NCBI GenBank assembly: GCA_932521025.1
Contig: OW051470.1
Span: 6,248,501-6,312,500 of the forward strand
Source of the DNA: Oscheius onirici
Taxonomy: Eukaryota > Nematoda > Chromadorea > Rhabditida > Rhabditidae
Reading direction: 5' to 3'
Length of the DNA stretch: 64,000 nucleotides
Of this stretch, positions 11,691 to 21,930 are shown piece by piece (position 1 is the first letter of the stretch; every line of letters starts with the position of its first letter). The notes beneath the pieces are model-generated. The model made no database searches, was not told the DNA's origin, and worked only from the letters and a program-made list of their open reading frames with translations. The translations under genes and the position numbers were made by a program.

Positions 11691-12278
11691 TTAGACATCG
11701 GGGGCAGAGTCGTCGTGATGAGTCTTCTTAGGGAGCAGGACGGCTTGAATGTTGGGAAGAACTCCTCCTTGGGAGATAGTGACGTGTTGGAGAAGACGGT
11801 TCAACTCCTGGAAAATTGGTTTACTAGAAAGCATGAAGTGACGACAAACCTCATCGTTGCGGACGGCAAGTTGGATATGGCGAGGGTTGATGCGCGACTT
11901 CTTGTTGTCACGAGCGGCGTTTCCGGATAGCTCAAGGATCTCCGCTGTGAGATATTCCAGCACGGCGGCGAGGTAGACTGGGGCTCCAGATCCGATGCGT
12001 TCGGCATAATGTCCCTGAAAACGATGATTATAGGCAACGTGAAATATTCAGCATGTCACTGGTGACAAAAGGAGAAAAAAAAAGTTATTTTCTGTATGAG
12101 CCCCTTTGCACAGATTGTATTCAATACCTTGATTAAAACAAACCTTTCTGAGCATACGTTGAAGGCGTCCCACCGGGAATTGGAGGCCGGCCCTCGTAGA
12201 TTTGGTGACGGTCTTGTTACGAGCAGCTCCTCTCGGACGACCAGCAACGACAGCTTTGCCCTTCTGACTTCCAGCCAT
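11691..12278 (-). CDS. Histone H2A, 138 aa, with two introns
   Basis: Exons 12144-12278, 11850-12014 and 11691-11807 sum to 417 bp. The histone fold is clear: [63 protein letters not shown] and [15 protein letters not shown]. The acidic-patch residues (AER, LEYL and NDEEL) are kept. It is not H2A.Z, whose L1 loop and C-terminus differ. Differences from canonical H2A include [18 protein letters not shown] and a tail ending in HHDDSAPDV with no SQ phosphorylation motif; an SQ occurs instead at residues 4-5. Two introns suggest a polyadenylated, replication-independent gene. Other histone genes are not adjacent. Confidence 0.95.
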
Positions 12279-12445
12279 TATGTTAGTTCTGAAAAATTCC
12301 GATGAAAGTCACACAACAAGAAACGTTCCAGAGCAAAATGAGTGGCAACCCTCTTGCTTGAATTTTGGAAAAACGGATCTGAAAATAAGACCACAAAAAT
12401 GGGAAGACCTGCCAAGTTTAGGCCAGCACGGTAAACAAACCGAAA

Positions 12446-12616
12446 GTATAGTCTGTAAAGTAGCTGCTACTGAGAATAATTAGTCCTTTAAATTTAGAAC
12501 AAAAATGTTGGGTCCCGACACGAGAAGGACTAAATCGTGTCGGGACCCAACGATTTTGTTCTAAATTTAAAGGACTAATTATTCTCAGTAGCTACTAGCT
12601 ACTTTACAGACTATAC
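12446..12616. repeat. Long palindrome about 170 bp upstream of the H2A start
   Basis: The left arm begins GTATAGTCTGTAAAGTAGCT at 12446 and the right arm ends AGCTACTTTACAGACTATAC at 12616. The arms pair almost fully, including TTAGTCCTTTAAATTTAGAAC and GGGTCCCGACACGA, around a loop of about 11 bases (AAGGACTAAAT). Only a few differences lie near the outer ends. A transcript through it would form a hairpin of about 80 bp. It may be a MITE or a hairpin siRNA source. Confidence 0.85.
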
Positions 12617-13575
12617 AGTATGCTTATTGACCAACTGCGCACCAACTACTTGTTTTTTGCACGGAACTCGTTACAGTATGTAACCCAAACAGATTGAGCG
12701 GGAAATTGCTTCGCCTGCCTAAATTTCGGATTTTCATCTCGTGAGCTGTGGGTCTAGGCCGTTTTCCACCTGGACTAGAATTAGGTTACTAGACACTGTC
12801 AACAGATGTGTAGGAGGAGGAAGTGAAGGGAAGACCAGGAAGAGGACTGGCTGACTGGAAATGTGTTTTAAGAGAGATAATAGATAGCACCAACCTCGGC
12901 CTCGGGAACCGACCGACTCCTCGAGCCCAGGGCGGGGCTCGCTGATACAACTGATCCCTGTTTGTGTATATTATTCAGTTTGAATTCGTCATCACATCCG
13001 CCACTCTAGTGAGAACTGTCCCGTTTCTCTTTCGCAAACCCCAAAACACGTGCAACCCAGCTACAAAAGTATTTCCTTGACACAGGCTCTCGAAAAAACA
13101 TTCTCCTTCCTCGTATGTCTAACAACATCTTCTCCATCTCCCCTCCCAATTAAAATTGATCTTCTCTCTCAGGGCATGAGAGACAATCCCGTTGTCAACA
13201 GCAACAGCCGACATTGGCCTGGATCTAACCTTTTCGTAGTCAGATCCCTGGAATACTTTTCTTCTCGTCTCTGGAAGTATAGTCTGTTCACGTATTCCCC
13301 TGTGAACTGGCGCCCAATGCCTCTCTATCATGACTCACATCCTGTCATCGGAGCACATGAATAATTGACTATCAGAACAGTTTTGAAAATCTGTCTAAAA
13401 TGATACTGTAACTTAATACTTCACTACGGCTTACTGTAACTCACAACTATCCGTTTTCGTTCAGAGCATGTGTATCCAGCTGTAGTAGTCTTTTAAACAA
13501 AGAGTACCAAGACTCGCTTTTGACGCTTAGCCTTTCTCTAACAAATTGTGATTTCAACCGTTTCTGTTTTACAGC
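12617..13575. other. Intergenic region with a transposon-end relic
   Basis: At about 12749 the sequence GGGTCTAGGCCGTTTTCCACCTGGAC matches the terminal repeat of the element at 42978-44267, so this is a truncated relative of it. Open frames at 13050-13364 (+) and 13119-13331 (-) overlap on opposite strands and show no recognisable motif. No gene is called. Confidence 0.45.
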
Positions 13576-14893
13576 ATGCACCGAGAAAGAGCATCAAACA
13601 GGAAAGCGAGACAGGCTGCTCGTCCAGCGTTCTATCCTTTGGCCCGTAGTTCCAGACGTCTGGAGCTGGGAGACATGGCTGCTACCATGACACAGCCCCA
13701 TACAAATGCAGCGTCTATCCGAACAGTAATTTATGTTCAAAGGAATTGGTATTTATATTTCAGTACATGAACTGGGAAGAATATCTTTGTGATCCGGCTC
13801 TTCAGCATCCTCTGTCCAGAATCAGACCTCCTACCGTATGTCCCACTGTAGTTTCATACTGTACAAACTTTTTAGGAAGCAGCTATGACTGAATACATAA
13901 ACGATTTCCAAAACAGTCGGGGTCTCTTCAATAAACTTAGGAGAACTGTCCTGTTTCTACGAGGCCTGGACAACGTGATAGAATCGTATGTGTGGCTGAG
14001 CACTCTGAAAACGAGGCTCGGAGGCAATGGGAACAATGATATCCAGTGCGCCTTCCAGATGTGGTGCTATGTATGTTACTGTTTTATTTTTTAGACTACG
14101 GTAGGATTAAATATCTTATAAAACAGTAGGCTCTCACTCACAATCTCATTTATTTTTCACACCACAATGCGGCAGTCATGAGCCTGTTTCAGATCGCCTT
14201 CCCAACTCACTTTCCCCAGCCAGAGATCCGAGTTTTCATGGACTGTTCATTCAACGAATTTCTGATTCATCTCATCACGGTAAAGGCCGTTTTCTCCCTC
14301 ATACCTCACTTGTAGCCGGAAGGTCCATGCAGCACAACGTGCATGCCTTGTGTAGCCGTCCGAGTTCTTATTCACAGATGTCTTCATTTGAACAGCACTG
14401 ATGGCATTCACCGTCGAATGTGTAGCTACTGGCGATGGTTCCGTCAACTAGAACACGGAGATCTGTTCAAAAGCGCTGTGGTCAGTTACGCAATTGTACG
14501 GAAAAGATCTCTTGTTAAAGGATCTGACATTTCCAACGACCAACATCCAATTGATGCTACATGCTGACATTGTTGTAAGTAGATAGATTGAAATAGTTTG
14601 CGGTAATTCAAGCGATTTGTGTTTCTCTAGGGTTTTGGAAGTCAATGTCCCCTTTCAGGCAAAGTTCGGAACTTGTGCCGACTGTTCCGTCGCGACGTAT
14701 TGTCCCGAGAGTCAGATTGTGGCTCTCGGTGCCATCGAGGAGAGTCTCAGCTGGGCACGACTCATCGAGAATGTACTTGACATGACGGAAGTAAGAAGCC
14801 TAGAGTTTGCTCATCTCTCTTCAGAATAACAAGCCTGCTGCCGAAATCTGGACTTTCCTGAACATTGCGACTAGAGAAAAGATTCTGAAATGA
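13576..14893 (+). CDS. Divergent cyclin-like protein, tentative
   Basis: The start ATG follows TTTTACAGC, a likely trans-splice acceptor. Exons that join in frame are 13576-13725, 13764-13835, 13876-14070, 14193-14279 and one beginning at 14316. A further exon ends at 14576, then come 14659-14790 and 14825-14893, ending in TGA. The junction between about 14322 and 14490 is unresolved; donors after GAAG or CCTT would restore frame. The second half reads like a cyclin C-terminal fold: LTFPTTNIQLML, then ATYCPESQIVALGAIEESL, where cyclins have a Pro-rich turn and a helix following Y.PS. The first half is not recognisable and lacks an obvious cyclin box. Possible extra exons lie at 15024-15183. 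Alternatives are a decaying gene or an unrelated helical protein. Confidence 0.5.
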
Positions 14894-15608
14894 TGTGAGG
14901 CTTTTCTCGAAAGATATAGAGTCGATCCGAGGAACAAAAAAGTCTTCTGGAATTGTCTTCTTGAAGCTTCTCATTTCACAGGTGACTTTTTCACTAGAAC
15001 ACAACAGTGTAGAGTTTACAGGCGGAATTCGTGGGTAGATTCAACTATGATACGAGGAAAAAAAGCAAATTCAGGTACTGTAACCCATTTCCCTAATCTA
15101 GAAAAACTGTTCAGAAGGGCCGCTGTGTCCAGATTGCCAAACTGATGGGAACACAGTTGATCATGTACGAAGCAGAATTTTAGTACGATCTTAACTGTTC
15201 GGAATGCATTCCGATGCCTCCTTTTGATTTTTCCAGTTGCTTTAACTATTTAGTTTTTTCCACGATGTCCGTAGTTTATTCCTCGTTCCCACTCAGCCTT
15301 ACTTTTTTTCTGTGACTGATCGCGTAGCCAATATCAAAATACTAGTCCCTTCTCTACTTAATTTCAGTTGTCTAACAATAGCAAACCGCATCCATTTCTC
15401 AATAGAACAGTTCTTTGACTACCGGTCAGTTGTCCTACTACCGTAACAAAATGCAAAGCATTGATAAAGTGTCGCTCCAGTCCATTAGAAGTAACTGTAT
15501 TTATTGTAGACCCATAACTGTATAGGTCAATATATAAATTATTAATTGATTAGGAGTGTTGTCTCACAGAGATTCTTTGTTTTTGGGATGGCTTGGAATT
15601 CTGATAAT
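14894..15608. other. Intergenic region with possible orphan exons
   Basis: Two splice-bounded segments, about 15024-15075 and 15117-15183, could be exons of the upstream cyclin-like gene or decayed sequence. Their frames do not connect to it through the TGA at 14891-14893. Nothing else is supported. Confidence 0.35.
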
Positions 15609-16521
15609 TTAGTTATTTTTCGTCGTCGCGGTCGTCTTCTTTTTCTTCTTCTTCTCATCGCCACAGACGTATTCCACAAGCTGGGGTATCTGTCCCTTAC
15701 GGTGGTAGTTGTCGATATGAGCTTCGCTTGAAAAATGAGTTCTAATATGAGGAGCCAAAAGATAAATCCTCGTAAAATCCTATCTTGAAACTATCCAGTG
15801 AACTCACTTACAATGAAAGTTCCACAAATAAAGAGGTAGGGAAGACTTTTGTGGGCGGTCAGCTGCTGGAGATTTCTCTCGACGAGTCGTGGTCTGTCGA
15901 TCTAAACTCTTTTAGACAAACTTCTAGCTAAAATATAACCTTGTCCACATAGAAGGAAACAAGAGGCAGTCCGTAGCTGTCCCTCAACAGGGTCTCCATC
16001 TCTTTCGCCTTCGGTGATCTCGAGTCAATGTACAGTACTGCCGGCAGTTTTCGGACCTGAATACAGTGTGACGTTTTAAATTGTTTTACATGGTGATACA
16101 GCTTTTCAATACGTGATATAACATGAAAACTGGTACAAACCTGTTGAGTGAGGGCCTGAACGGAAGTTCCGACCATTTCTGGCTTTGCAGTTGGCTTTGT
16201 AGTAGGCGGGCGAGTTGGAGGAGGAAGAGTCGGTCTCTGAGCCGTAGGCCTCGGTCGAGTTGGAGGTGGAGATGGAGGGGCAGTGACTACGGTAGTTGCC
16301 GGTTGCGGATAGTAAGTGTCGAAACCGTCCTCGCCCTTAAAACATAGCTTTGTCAGCTGAAACAGGACATAAAAGCCATGCCTCGCCGACGACGCTTCCC
16401 TCGACGACGGAATTAGTGTCGACATGCGTACTGTATGTCGGCTTAACACTGGGCAGAGGGGGATGCACGTAGGGCTGTTGTGGATGAGTGGGTACAGACA
16501 GATTTGGCCTTGTCCATTCAT
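15609..16521 (-). CDS. Glutaredoxin-fold protein with proline-rich N-terminus and no active-site cysteines
   Basis: Exons 16141-16521, 15940-16056, 15804-15901 and 15609-15726 sum to 714 bp (237 aa). The ATG at 16521 follows TTGCTTAG. Residues about 75-115 are a Pro/Thr-rich linker (PPPTRPRPTAQRPTLPPPTR). The C-terminal domain matches a glutaredoxin: AVLYIDSRSPKAKEME, then LPYLFICGTFI and a helix. Where the CPYC/CxxC motif belongs the sequence reads SPKA, so both redox cysteines are replaced, and thiol-disulfide exchange by this site is not expected. The tail is Lys-rich. The donor of the third exon (GTTCAC) is weak but keeps frame. A second open, Pro-rich frame overlaps the first exon (16384-16500) and could be used through a GC-AG intron. 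The 5' end overlaps the kinase on the other strand. Confidence 0.65.
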
Positions 16522-18133
16522 TACAACACTCTAAGCAAGGTTCAGATTTTTCAGGTAAGACCTTTATCACCGTTTTTAGACAAAGTTTAAAGGACTGTGA
16601 CCGTGCACTTCTTCGAGATCTTGTTCTGACTTGGGAATTCAAACATACTGATCTCAACTTCGATTCGGGTCGGAAACTCGACTCGGGAGCATATGGATAC
16701 GTGATGAGCGGAAAGTTGAACCTAGCCGGCAAATATCCAAATCAGGGCGTGGTCGTACAGGTGCAGAAGAGCCCACAGGAGCTGGCCGCCTCTGGACAGG
16801 CCGAAAAACTCGGCAAGGAGAAGATCAAGGAGCAGCTGCGAGAGGCACGCATCATGAGAAACCTGAACCATCGCAATGTCGTCCGTCTCTACGGGATCGC
16901 CGTTCTGGAACAGCCTCTCTACATTATTCTGGAACTGATTAATGGCGGAGAGCTGAAAGCCTACCTGATGGCTCAGAAGAAGAAGGGAACACCGTGCAGC
17001 CAGCAGGAGAAGATGGTCATGTGCAGGGGAGCTGCTCTCGGAATGGAATACCTTCACAGGATGGGTTACATCCACAGAGATATTGGTTAGTTTTCCTTTT
17101 TGAAGTTGACAGACTAGGGCCAGTAATGCTGGAAGACTAAAAGGAATTCTGGTACAGGAGTTGGGAGGACAGTAACTCACTGGTAGTCGAAGGTAGGAGA
17201 CTCCTGTTTAGTAGTCAAGAGGAAGAGCATGAGTCAAGAGTATGAGTATAGAATCAGAACAACAGGACTTCATTAGAAGTCGGGGAAAAACCTGGGACAA
17301 GAGTACTGGATTTGTCTGTTGCTCAGACGAAGTGTACTGGTCAAGGGACAGAATGTGTTTGATCTGAATTCAAAGGTGGTTCAAGACAGACAGTAGTTTA
17401 CTGAAAGTCAATGAGAACAATAGAAAAGACTGAAAAAGAAGTCATTTCCAGCTGCCCGTAAACTGCCTGTATGTCCCGGATGAGCGTCTGACCAAGATCT
17501 CAGACTTTGGTCTCTCGCGCAACAGTCTCGAGTATAGGGTGAAGAAGAATGGCTCCAAGCTGCCGACTAAGGTTAGTTCAAAGTCAAAGGATAATAAAGA
17601 GAAATTCCTAGTGACTCGCTCCGGAGACGCTGGAGAAGGTGACCTTCTACGCCAAGTCAGACGTCTACAGTTTCGGCATTCTGATGTACGAGATCTTCAT
17701 GGATGGCGATGAGCCGTGGCACGGAACGAAGAAGGCCGACGTGAGGAAAAATATCATCGCGGGAATCTTCTTGACGATGCCGGAAAGCTGTCCCCTGAAG
17801 CTGAGGACGTTTGTGAAGACGCGGATCTTGGTCAAGGAACTGACCAGCAGAGCTACAGCCTCGGAGCTGGTGGCTTTCCTCGACGAGCCGGAGCAGCAGA
17901 CGAAGACGGAATTGAAGACCAAGAACATGCTTCTTCTCTTTGAACAGCTCTTCAACAAGCTTTTCAAAGAGAAGAAGCATGAAGAAAAGTCGCAGCCGGA
18001 TGATGATGACAAGACGGTCGAGGGTTGCGAAGAGACGTTTGAGAGAATCGCGAATAAAACAAAGCACGTGAGAATAAACGTCTACTTCTTCATCTTGTTC
18101 TTTTGTTGGGGGATATCAGTTCATTCGCAATGA
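16488..18133 (+). pseudogene. Fer-like tyrosine kinase, decayed copy
   Basis: A tyrosine-kinase catalytic domain is obvious: GRKLDSGAYGYVMSG, IMRNLNHRNVVRLYG, LELINGGELKAYL, MGYIHRDI, KISDFGLSRN and DVYSFGILMYEIF. The style matches the Fer-like kinases that are expanded in nematodes, but no SH2 domain precedes it. It carries several lesions. The glycine loop starts LDSG instead of LGxG. The ATP-binding lysine position (VAVK) is a Gln (CAG at 16758-16760). In the AARN part of the catalytic loop one extra A near 17459-17463 shifts the frame. The tryptophan of the KWxAPE motif is a TGA at 17612-17614. The DFG and HRD motifs remain. The frame after the TGA is open to 18133. Two truncating changes plus two active-site changes argue for a pseudogene, not a sequencing error. 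Confidence 0.8.
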
Positions 18134-18411
18134 AAATGAGGGAAAACGTGGTTGTCCAGGAACACCGTCGTTTCTCAGAGAACTTGCTTTTGCTCACTTA
18201 TTTCCATGAAGAACAGAAAAGACATTACGATTCCATTCCACAAAGCATTGCGCATTCTGGAGCTGATTATCTAAACATGTATTGACGTGAGATCGGAAGT
18301 TTTGTTTTCTAGAAGCAATCTTTTAGTATTTACTTAATCTGCAAACTAAATAATTGTCCAAGAAAATTTCAAAGTTTTGAAAAGTTTTCGGAAACAAATT
18401 ATTGCTCATTA

Positions 18412-19426
18412 ATGACTGTGACGTACGCGAAGAAGGTCAGCAATGCGAGTCTCGTCACCTTCTTCAAGCTGCTGCTGAGATGGAGAGGCGGTGTCTGGCA
18501 GGCAATCCACTTTGAATTTGGCGCCTATTTCAGTCTCTACATTCTTCTCACGTGAGTATTTTCTTGTCATTCCTGCCAAGTACTCACACTGTGTAGTAGA
18601 AGAGCTATACAACTCTATCACCAGAGCCGTGAACATGGTCTTCTTCGAGCCGACTGGAAACAATTTGAGAATTCTGGCCAAATATTGCAATGAGTCTGTC
18701 AAGTCGATGCTATGGGCTTCTACGTGACGCAGATCTACAACAGCTGGTGGAGCATCTACACCATGCTGCCACGGCCGGACACCTTCTGCTACCAGCTCGG
18801 ATCCTTCTACCCCAATCTGGTACGTTCTTTTTCTTACAGCAAGCAGAACCTTGGATAGACAGAGCATATGAGTTCTACTGTAGCTTTTCTGCGACCTTTG
18901 TTGGTGCCGAGGGAAGGTTCCACCACTGATCTAATTCAAAGAAGAACAGTGACGATGGCCCGCTACCTGTGTCTGAGCTACGTCCTCGTCTTTCGCGACA
19001 TCAGCGAGAAGATTCGTCTCCGATTCCTGTCCCTGAAGTCGATGGAAGGATCTCTTCTGACCAAGGAGGAACGACAGTCCATGGAGAAGACTGACCCGAA
19101 AGCGGAACGAGTTCAATGGATGCCGATCGAATGGATCCTTGTCCTTCTCAGTCGGAGATGTCAGAAAGGCGATGTCAACGACTACCAGTTTGTGCAACTC
19201 GTAGCAACGGTTCTCGACTACCGTGAAAGACTGCACAATATTCTTCAATTCGACACGGTCGATCTGCCCCTAGCCTATACGCAAGTCGTTCATCTCTTCG
19301 TCTACATGTACCTGTTGCTGCTCCTCTTTGCTTGCCAGAAAACTCGATGAGGTCGACATGCTCATCACATTCCTCTACTGTATTCTCCAGTTCGTCTTTC
19401 TTCTTGGCTTGCTCAAAGTCGCCGAG
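18412..19426 (+). pseudogene. Bestrophin-like chloride channel, frameshifted
   Basis: The start reads MTVTYAKKVSNASLVTFFKL, a classic bestrophin opening, and later parts match the family: MGFYVTQIYNSWWSIYTMLP, LIQRRTVTMARYLCLSYVLV, KTDPKAERVQWMPIEW, LPLAYTQVVHLFVYMY and FVFLLGLLKVAE. Bestrophins are pentameric anion channels with four membrane helices. Exon-like blocks are 18412-18551, about 18597-18819, 18884-19340 and up to 19426. The frame breaks at least four times: at the first intron junction, near 18709 (a base missing before MGFY), near 18913 (an extra base before STTD) and near 19335. The C-terminal cytoplasmic tail is absent. It is either a pseudogene or a locus with local indel errors in the assembly. 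Confidence 0.75.
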
Positions 19427-19493
19427 GTGCGTTTTCCATTTGAATCTTAGCGACAGTCATTCTTTCTGCTCTGGCACTCTAGCGTCCGAGATC

Positions 19494-20340
19494 TCAAATC
19501 GACTCCCCTAGTACAGTATACAATAGCTGAGATTCTAGGTGATGATCATCGTTCCGCTCCAAAGTTTGTATAAAATTGTTGGGCAGATGAAGAGGGGACC
19601 GTCTAATGCTGTTCTCTTGAAACTCCTCCTCTTCTTCACTACCTCCCTCGTGGGAAATGTCGTGTAGACCGAGAACCAGAGCTGCTTTTCCATCCAGCTG
19701 ACTCTTCGATTTCAACTGTTTCTCTACTTGCTGGTCACTCAGTGGTCGACCAATTGGATCGTCTCTCATTCGTCTTGTGAGGGCAGCAGCCACCTGGGCA
19801 TTGTTCAGAATATGCCGCAGCCGAGGGGTGTCTCGAAGACGGCGACTCAAAGAGCGACTATCCTGTTCATTCTCTTCATTTTCCTCAATTTTGACCGGAG
19901 CACGTCGTACTGTGGGAAGAGCAGAAGCCCAATGGTTAGCCGACATCTGGGAGGACAAGGCCATAGTGCGGATTGGGTCTGGCGACGCTTGGGATTCTCT
20001 CATTTACGGTATCTGAAAGTAAGAGATTTCATCTAGAACTCTTTCAACTACGCTTCATAGCCTATCATTGACTCAAAAAATGATACTTTCTTTGATATTC
20101 TGAACTCTTCCTTCTCTATCAGTAGTTCCCCCCGTCTACCCCAAAATTACCTTGAATGGATTCCTGCCGGCGATCATATTGGCTACGAGACCGGGTAAAA
20201 TCTACTGCTGGAACTTTTCCAGAATTGCTTTTGCGATCTGCAAAAAAATTTTGGTTTTCTCCATCATCCGGATTACCTGTTCCGACGGGTCTTCCGTTTC
20301 CAGCTGTTTCTGTGTCTTGATGGGTCTCATGCTCGCACAT
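19494..20340 (-). CDS. Uncharacterised acidic/basic protein, one or two adjacent exons
   Basis: Two open blocks on the minus strand have coding-like composition. The upstream block (20150-20340) begins MCEHETHQDTETAG after TTTTTTCAG and ends at a CAAG|GTAATT donor. The downstream block (19494-20003) has its own ATG just after an acceptor and a stop, and encodes Arg-rich repeats (RRLRDTPRLRHILNNAQ, TRRMRDDP) followed by a run of Glu. A direct join of the two blocks through the obvious splice sites does not keep frame, so these may be two genes or the locus may be damaged. No family is recognised. It overlaps no other gene and lies tail-to-tail with the bestrophin remnant. Confidence 0.4.
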
Positions 20341-20499
20341 GCTTGCTTTTGTCTATACAACAAATTGACTGAAAAAAGGTCATTTTGTTAACCTTTAGCA
20401 AGAGTAACTTGCGCGTCCCAGTCCTCTTGATCGAAAAGCAATCAAATCGATTCCTTTTCATTTCGTTTTTCATTTCTCAACGCCCTCCATTTCAACAGC

Positions 20500-20916
20500 A
20501 TGCTAAACCAGCTGCCGGACAGCCTGCTCTTTCGGTGCATTCAAAAGGTTTGATTTGTTAGGTGTTGTAACTGTACCAGCAGCCTCCGTATTTTGGTGAC
20601 AGGCAATTAGTGAGCCTCTTTTGGTTGTTCTACTTTCTAACTAAATTCCCCCAGATGCGTCCCCTTAAAAACTCTCGGTCGATAAAAGATTAACATGACA
20701 AAACTTGACATGTGACGCTAGGACTCTCATGATGTGATCATTCCTTACAATTCAGAATTCTAGACATCAGCCATCTCATTTGCTCGTCTTCGCTGCACAT
20801 GTAAAGGACTCTACGGTTTTGTTGAAGACAACGTTCAGGATCTCAGAATTCCCAGCAGCAATGAGACTCTACCGATGTTGGAAATAACCTTTGGCGTGGA
20901 GGTATCCACAGTTTAA
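20500..20916 (+). pseudogene. F-box gene fragment
   Basis: A short exon at 20500-20547 starts MLNQLPDSLLFRCIQK after TTTCAACAGC. A second block at 20771-20916 reads ISFARLRCTCKGLYGFVEDN. Together they form an F-box helix bundle, the Skp1-binding domain of SCF ubiquitin ligases. The two do not join in phase through the visible splice sites, and the gene ends about 35 codons after the F-box at TAA 20914-20916. No substrate-binding repeats follow. I read it as a truncated copy; a missing micro-exon is the alternative. Confidence 0.5.
20652..20727 (+). repeat. Dispersed repeat, copy 1 (second at 37091-37168)
   Basis: About 76 bp conserved at two sites 16 kb apart, both containing TCGATAAAAGATTAA, ATGACAA and ACTTGACATGT. 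In this copy it lies inside the apparent intron of the F-box fragment. Function unknown. Confidence 0.65.
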
Positions 20917-21295
20917 TGTTTAGAACTGATTACGGATTAAGCATAAATGCGCGGGAATTGACGATTTTTGAGGTTTTTGACCATTTTCTTCATTTATTTT
21001 GTCTTTTCCTTAGTTTTTATGAATTTCATCTAGATTTGCATTGTTTTAGAGCTTAAAAAATATGGAAACTAACCCACCGCTGATATAAACTGGAAGCAGC
21101 TTCCGCAAAAAAAACGGTTCAGTAATTTTCACAAAAAATTAATTTCGAGCTCAAAAAATCACAATGAGGTGGGGTACATGCTGAAATTTGCGACTCAAAA
21201 TCGTTCCCTAGCCTTTATTTCAAAACAGATGGAGCTGATATTTTACAGGGGTGATATTTAGGCCAGTAAAATGCTATTGTTAAAAAACAAAAAGA

Positions 21296-21369
21296 TTTGC
21301 TCACGGCGGACTTGAACCCTGGTCGCTCCAGCGTGGATTTTCCAAACCCACTGCGCCATTCGGACATTT
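21296..21369 (-). repeat. tRNA-derived sequence (SINE-like or pseudo-tRNA)
   Basis: The minus strand has a good Pol III A box (TGGCGCAGTGG) and B box (GGTTCAAGTCC) at tRNA spacing. The acceptor stem and T stem do not pair, so this is not a working tRNA. It is probably part of a tRNA-derived SINE. Confidence 0.5.
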
Positions 21370-21689
21370 TCAGTGTAGGGCTGTTCCCAAACTCGAAAAT
21401 CGTTTTTCAAAAAAGCAAAATACTCGTCTTTCTGAGGCGGTAATTATTGTAGTTGACAACTTTTTTGTAGGATGCAACCCTGAAGAGTTATGGGCGAAAT
21501 TGTGTTTTGATCGAAACTTAAACCGTTCACTGTTCTCAGGAAATGAGATATCCAGGTCTCTTATATAGCCTATTAATTCGGCCAAAGATAGAGCTAAATT
21601 TTCGAACAGAGTTTGCCAGATTTCGCTGAATTCGGAAAAAGTTATGAACGGTTTTCAAATACTTATGACGCATCCTAATAGTTTTTCAA

Positions 21690-21930
21690 CCGGATACCGG
21701 ATATCCGAAATAGACCGGATTATCCGGTTTCGGATATCCGAAACCGGATAATCCATTCATGACTGAGAAAACTAAGAAAAATAGTAATGAAGAAAAGATA
21801 GTTTTCGTACCGGATAATTATCCGGTCGGAAATTTTGACCGGATAATTTTCGGATATCGGATTTCCGGATCAAAAAAAAGTATTTATCCGATTTCGGATA
21901 TCCGGTATCCCGATCCGAACATCCCTGGCT
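21690..21930. repeat. CCGGATATCCGG-type palindromic repeat field
   Basis: Repeated, interleaved CCGGATAT, TTCGGATATCCGG and CCGGATAATTATCCGG units in both orientations make nested hairpins. This may be the remnant of a fold-back element. Confidence 0.7.

Noticed and set aside
17612..17614. TGA in the kinase as selenocysteine or recoded tryptophan.
   Set aside because: The position is a conserved Trp and neighbouring genes use TGA as stop. Another frameshift and active-site losses in the same gene favour decay.
21296..21369. Functional tRNA gene.
   Set aside because: A and B boxes are good, but T-stem and acceptor pairing fail.
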